NCBI GenBank assembly: GCA_001939145.1
Contig: LSRX01000592.1
Location: forward strand, 268,380-332,379
Length of the DNA stretch: 64,000 bases
Reading direction: 5' to 3'
Source: Symbiodinium microadriaticum
Taxonomy: Eukaryota; Sar; Dinophyceae; Suessiales; Symbiodiniaceae
This document shows positions 59,181 to 64,000 of the stretch, one piece after another. Position 1 is the first letter of the stretch. Each line of letters starts with the position of its first letter. The notes beneath the pieces are model-generated. The model did not search any database. It saw only the letters and a program-made list of their open reading frames with translations, and was not told the DNA's origin. The position numbers and the translations under genes are program-made.

Positions 59181-59756
59181 CTTTGCGGGGCCACGCTGTC
59201 ACTAGCTCGGCTGTCTGTTGGTTCCGAACTGTGCTTTTTGTGGAAATGCTCAGGGATGCGAAAGCTCTTGATGCTAACTAAGGTGCTAGGCTGCTAGGAC
59301 CTTCACACTCCTAGCATGACCAAGCTGCTACAATAAACTCAAGACCAAAGAAATGAGTCAGGATCCAGCTGAGAAGCATCTGAAACTTTGCAAGCTCTGC
59401 TTCGATCGCCAGGACGGACATTCCACCATGCGATCCTGGAGTCTTGCCGTGGCGAGATCACCCCACACAAAAAAAAAAAACGAGAAGCGAAATACACATC
59501 TTCAGGCATATACATGTGCTTGTGTCCTTGCATGTACACGTACGTATACATATGCCTGCCTGCTGTCTCCCCCGCAAACCTTGAACAGCACATCCCCTGA
59601 TCTGTGGGCCCTCAACTCTGGACCCCAACCCCAGGTTCCCGCACCTCGTCTTGCCCGCTCCTCTTCGGAGTACAGAGACGTCACCCGCCGCTTTGCGGCC
59701 GGGGTGCGACCTTGCTGGCGTGGATTTTAAATTTGAAGACAAGTACGAAAACGATT

Positions 59757-59905
59757 GTTCTGCGACTACCACTAATACTACTACTACTACTACTACTACC
59801 CGTACTACCACCTTTGCTACTGCTACTAGCTACTACTACCACCACCACCACCACCACCACTACCACCACCACCACCACCCCTACTACTTCTACTTCTACT
59901 ACGAA
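59757..59905. repeat. CTA/CAC trinucleotide array
   Basis: About 150 bp of ACT and CAC triplets with a short interruption. Confidence 0.92.
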
Positions 59906-60879
59906 CTAGCAGACCAAATGCTTCTCTTACCGCGCCTGCAGAAACAAGGTAGCACGACCGTGGCCACCATTTTCCACTGTTGCTCATGCGGGCGAAGTCT
60001 TTAGTTCCCGTGCACCCTACGCCCCGTGCCCTTGTTGCATGTGCAATCGCCTTGTACCCTAAAGCCTGAAACCCTAAGCCCACTAGCAACGATGCTCGGC
60101 GCCTTTGGGGCTGCCGGGATCTGGGTCTGCCAGGTCCTTTCGGGTGTCGCCAAAGGTTTAGGGTTTATGGATTTATGGGTTATGGGTTTAGGGTCCAAGA
60201 GCTTAAGAGGTTCGGGTTCAGCGTTTCGGCTCCAGAGTCCTAAGCTTTAGTTTGTTTTGGGATGTTTCGGGGCTTCAACTCTCACTCTCGCACAAGGCAG
60301 GCAAGGCCTTTCCGGGGTTTCGGGTTTCGGCGGTGAACGGAAACAATTTGTTCGAAGATCATGGGGTTGATGATGATGTTGTAAAAACAACATGCTACAT
60401 TGCGGAAAAGAGAGTGGATAGTGGAGCCCTGCCGCGTAAATTGGCAGAACCACCGCATTTGCACGAACCGCCCCGACCTTGGCTCAAGTCGAAAAAATCG
60501 AACTCACGGCCTGGAGCCCAAAAAAAACCCAAACTCCAAAACTGAAGCCCTTGAACCCAAACTCTAAAACATACTCTATATGCTCTTGTACATTATATGA
60601 AACCCTGAACAGTTTTCGGTCCTCTGGGGAGCTGCTCAAGGTCGGGTGGACACTCCTCAGGCCGCGGGGCATTCGGTCGGCTAACATTGAGACAATCTAT
60701 CTATCTATATATCTATATGTATCAGAGTATTCCATAAACTTGCTCAAGACCTGTAGCCGCCAGGTGTTCGAGCAAAGGCTTGCCATTCGAAAGCGCCCGA
60801 AGACGTGGAGGGAGAACCCTGAACTCCAGAAGCCATGAACCCCCCAAACCCCAGACCTAAAGCTACAGAAAGCCTTAAC

Positions 60880-61130
60880 CTTAAATTAAGCCTAAAATGC
60901 CAGAAACATGAAACCGTAAAGGAGCCTAAACCCTAAACCTCGAGCTTGCGAAGTTCCAATCTACAGCCCCCCGGCTTCGGCCGAGGCTCCTCCGAGCATT
61001 GCTCTTCCTGGCAGGGATGGCTGCGGTTGAGGGCTCAGGGTGTATATTAGGGCTGAGGATTTAGGGCTCAGGCTTTAGGGTTAGGGGTATAGGGTTTAGG
61101 GGTTTAGGGCTGAGGATGTAAGGCTCAGGT
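60880..61130. repeat. degenerate telomere-like words in both orientations
   Basis: A CCCTAAA piece near 60925-60940 is followed by TTTAGGG/GGGCTCAGG words at about 61025-61130. Confidence 0.6.
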
Positions 61131-63011
61131 GCTTGGGTCCTTCAGCCCTAAGGTCCCTCTCGAGCGCGTCCGGATCGAATACGCGTTCGGGTGTGCATGT
61201 GTAGGTATATACACATGTAGTATGATTCGTTCTAGCTGGTCACGCATATAACATGTATGTACATATATATATATAATACTAATACTATATCCATGTACAT
61301 CTAAAAGTTACTTATGTGTATGTAATGACGAGGGTTTCCGGGTTTTTTGAACTGGGATGGCACGTCTGTCGCTGCCTGACCTGGCAAGCCCAGCCTTAAG
61401 TCTCCTGGCAAAGATAGTAAAAATTTTACACCCCTACCATATGAAATACTGGGTTTACATAAAAAAATAAACAAGCAAAAATATCTATGTATGCAGATAT
61501 GTGTGTATGCATGTGTTGCATGTGTATATATACGCTACACAATATCGAGATCCACTTGCATGTAATCATCGGACTCGGCTCAAGGACCCGGAGCCCTGGC
61601 TGAACTCCCCGAAGCTAAGGTGACCAGGCTATCAGAAGGAAATCTGAGGAAAACGTGGTCAGTGTAGCCATGTTTATCTTGACAGCTGCTGCAGCCTTTC
61701 AAGCTTGGGGAGTCTGCAGCATTTCATCCTGGTTGAATTCCCAAGATATGCCGCGAAGTCTAAATCCCTGACACTATGGGGCCAGGCGAGTTCTGTTCGT
61801 GCTTAATGCCGGAGGCCTGGGAGACACCGGACTTTCCGGCGCATCTGCTGGCAGAGCTACCGACTTCGTCTTCCTCTTCTCTTTCTCTTTCTCTGCCATC
61901 ACCCACCTGGAGGGCTTTGGCTTGGGGTGTGGGATGGAACTTCGACATGCAGCAGACGCTATACGCCTTTGCCACCATAAGCCTTCAAGACTGTCTTTTG
62001 CTTACGGGTTCAGAATCCAGAAGCCAGTGAATCTAGAAACAGAAACTCATCAACTTGATGATGAACTACGTGCGTGTTGCTACGCGCACTACGCCGAAAG
62101 CCAGTGGTGGCCAGCATTTTCCGCTCCCTTCATAGCGTATCAAACAGGTTTGCAGTGCCTACGTCTCTGCAGCATTTCGTCAAGGTCCCTGCTTGCATAG
62201 GGGAGTACTTTTTTCAGGGACCCCGATTCGGAACCCAGTGCACCCGAGCTCCGCAACCCCAAAACTGTACCCGTTCCTAGCAGCACTTTTCGAGAACTCC
62301 CCGTGCCTGGGTTTCGGGAAGCCGCCACATGCTTTTTTTTGAGCTGAAAAGCCAGCATGTGGAGCTACGTTTTAGACTTGCAACTCTTGCGACGTAAAGG
62401 ACAAGGATCTGGACTAGCAGCAGTAGCACTTCAGTGCAAAGGGCCAGCGAGGCAAGCTTTTGCAACGGAGCTTGCTAGTGGAAGCGCACACCAGGGCACC
62501 CCCCGAAACGTTTGTGCGCTGACCCCTACAGAACTCTTTAAAGACTTTTGATTTCGGAGGCCCTCGTCTTTGGACGAGACAGGCCGCATAACTGCCACAA
62601 GCAGGCCGCAAGCAGCGTCAATAGTTAATCTCAGGTGGACTCAGGCAAACTGGCAAACCGAACCCAACTGAAGCCTGCCTTTACAATCTCCTCGGCCTAC
62701 TGGAGGCTTAAGAACTAGAACTCATGACAGCCGGAATCTGTGTTTCAATTCTCGGCTGATCGTCTAGCGGCTGTGAAACATGTCCTTCGCTCTCGCAAGT
62801 GAGTCTGTCAGTCTTGTGTTTGTTGCATGTCCGAACAGGACTTGACATGTATTGGCCCAGCGGACTGATTGTTTCACACATGAACCCAGATCTTGGTCGG
62901 GCCTCATAGATGTGCATGTGTATGTATACATATATCTATACAAAAGCATGCACATGTGAATGTGTGTATGTATGTATGCATGCATGCAAGCATGCATGCA
63001 TTGTATGTGTT

Positions 63012-63012
63012 G

Positions 63013-63046
<34 letters not shown>

Positions 63047-63302
63047 GCCTGTCTGCCTGGTCTGTCTGTCTGTCTGTCGGTCGGTCGGTCCGTCCGTCCG
63101 TCCGTCTGTCTGTCTGTCTGCATGTATGTGATGTTGTATGTATTGGTGCATGTATTGTTGTATGTGTTGTTGTATGTATTGTTGTATGTGTTGTTGTGTG
63201 TGTGTGTGTTGATGTATGTATGTATGTATGTATGTATGATTATGTATGTATGTATGTATGTATGTACGTACGTACGTACGTATGTATGTATGTATGTATG
63301 TA
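63012..63302. repeat. (CTGT)n then (GTAT)n arrays
   Basis: CTGT/CCGT/CGGT units from about 63012 to 63122, then GTAT/GTTGT units to 63302 with a short GTAC run near 63265-63280. Confidence 0.93.
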
Positions 63303-63593
63303 CTAATAACCATGGGTTCGTGAACTTTTTTGTAAGAGTGCCGCTTTCATCCGAACGACCCGACGTTTAGATTCCTGTGCATTCCCATGCGACCAACGAT
63401 CAAAAGAGCGAATTGAGTCGAGCTAACCGAGATGGGAATCCATCACCTCCTGCGTGGCATTCAGAAGGCGCGTCAGGCGGCGCGCCTGCAGAGCTCGGAC
63501 GAGAGCTGTCGGGGTGAATGGCGCGCTGCAGGCACTTGAACAGGGCCAAGCCCGGACCCACATCCCCAAAGTCTGGAATTTGACCCCAAAAAC

Positions 63594-63693
63594 GTTTCCG
63601 AAAATAAGGGGTACCTTGTTTTGGGGGTCCTTATAATAAAGAGCCTACGATTTAAGGTACTATAGTAGGGTCCCCTATTTTCGGAAAACCCCC
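63594..63693 (-). mobile_element. MITE-like element, family 1, copy 3 (inverted)
   Basis: Reads GTTTCCGAAAATAAGGGGTA at the left and CCCCTATTTTCGGAAAACCC at the right. Reverse-complemented, it aligns along its length with the copies at 9.2 and 19.6 kb, including the GGTCCTTATAATAA core. Confidence 0.8.
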
Positions 63694-64000
63694 ATATCTG
63701 TCAAATGGGAAGGGCACCGCATCGCGCTGCGCTCAATAGCTTGAAACGGGCGCTTGCTCTGGGGAGGCTGAGTTAGTGTAATATAGGCCTACCTTACGAA
63801 GCAAACGGCGGCTCCAAACTGGTGGCTTTCCGAAGTCTCTCATGGACCGGAACCGAAGTCTCTTTTGAGGGTTTAGGGGGGTTTCTTGACACTCACACTC
63901 GGACAAGCCTTAGGCGTGTCGGGCTTAGGGAGTTTGTTTGGCATCATTAGCCCTCCAGGCTCGTGGCCCTTTCGACGCCCGTCGTGCTCATGTTGCTTGC
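63694..64000. other. right edge, nothing recognised
   Basis: Only scattered TTTAGGG-like words near 63868-63885. Confidence 0.5.

Larger units (their letters stand above)
59181..63593. other. upstream flank of the CNB gene, no exon recognised
   Basis: Holds the array at 59.76-59.9 kb, degenerate telomere words near 60150-60200 and 60880-61130, AT-rich ATATGT-type sequence near 61.2-61.55 kb and the CTGT/GTAT arrays at 63.0-63.3 kb. Frames at 61.8-62.55 kb are open on both strands and match nothing known. Confidence 0.4.

Noticed and set aside
62893..63313. Cys/Met/Tyr-rich frames of 125-137 codons, superficially membrane-like
   Set aside because: They are translations of CTGT and GTAT tetranucleotide arrays.
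1..64000. tRNA, rRNA, snRNA and dinoflagellate spliced-leader genes
   Set aside because: No cloverleaf B-box, rRNA-like stretch or spliced-leader sequence was recognised by eye on either strand; a covariance-model search would be decisive.

Overview
The window looks like nuclear DNA of a dinoflagellate, most likely Symbiodiniaceae-like. The evidence is intrinsic. There are many blocks of CCCTAAA/TTTAGGG telomere-type repeat, and the genes are cut into many small exons. The introns I placed by hand use GC (about 21), GT (about 13) and GA (about 3) donors, mostly with an AG|G acceptor; this donor mix is a known dinoflagellate trait. Base composition is near 50% GC. No bacterial-style operon, tRNA, rRNA or CRISPR was seen.

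Four genes can be supported, all on the minus strand. (1) 13.2-15.9 kb: a voltage-gated cation channel, with S2, S3, S4, S4-S5 linker, S5 and the start of the pore loop in seven small exons. (2) 29.9-33.9 kb: a flavin-dependent monooxygenase of the FMO/Baeyer-Villiger type; ten exons join in frame and give 363 residues with both dinucleotide-binding motifs. (3) 36.3-37.5 kb: a WD40 protein closest to GRWD1/Rrb1, a ribosome-biogenesis factor. (4) about 47-59.2 kb: a very large gene with five cyclic-nucleotide-binding-like domains in series (A to E), followed by coiled-coil and unrecognised coding sequence. The shared orientation fits the long unidirectional gene blocks of dinoflagellate chromosomes. 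A telomere-like CCCTAAA run sits at the left edge, and transcription runs toward it.

The rest is mostly repeat-rich intergenic or intronic DNA. It holds long trinucleotide arrays (4.8, 16.6, 26.0, 43.6-44.2 and 59.8 kb), di- and tetranucleotide arrays (14.6, 27.3, 39.7, 40.4 and 63.0-63.3 kb) and degenerate telomere-like blocks in both orientations, densest at 42.1-42.9 kb. It also holds a 41-bp telomere-derived satellite (29.1 kb) with a relative at 42.2 kb, a MITE-like family with three copies (9.2, 19.6 and 63.6 kb), an 80-bp near-perfect hairpin element (35.2 kb) and a weaker inverted repeat (53.9 kb). Several other open stretches look partly protein-like but match no family I know; they are listed with low confidence.

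The genes do not form an obvious pathway. The channel and the cyclic-nucleotide-binding protein could both belong to membrane or second-messenger signalling, but nothing in the sequence links them directly.
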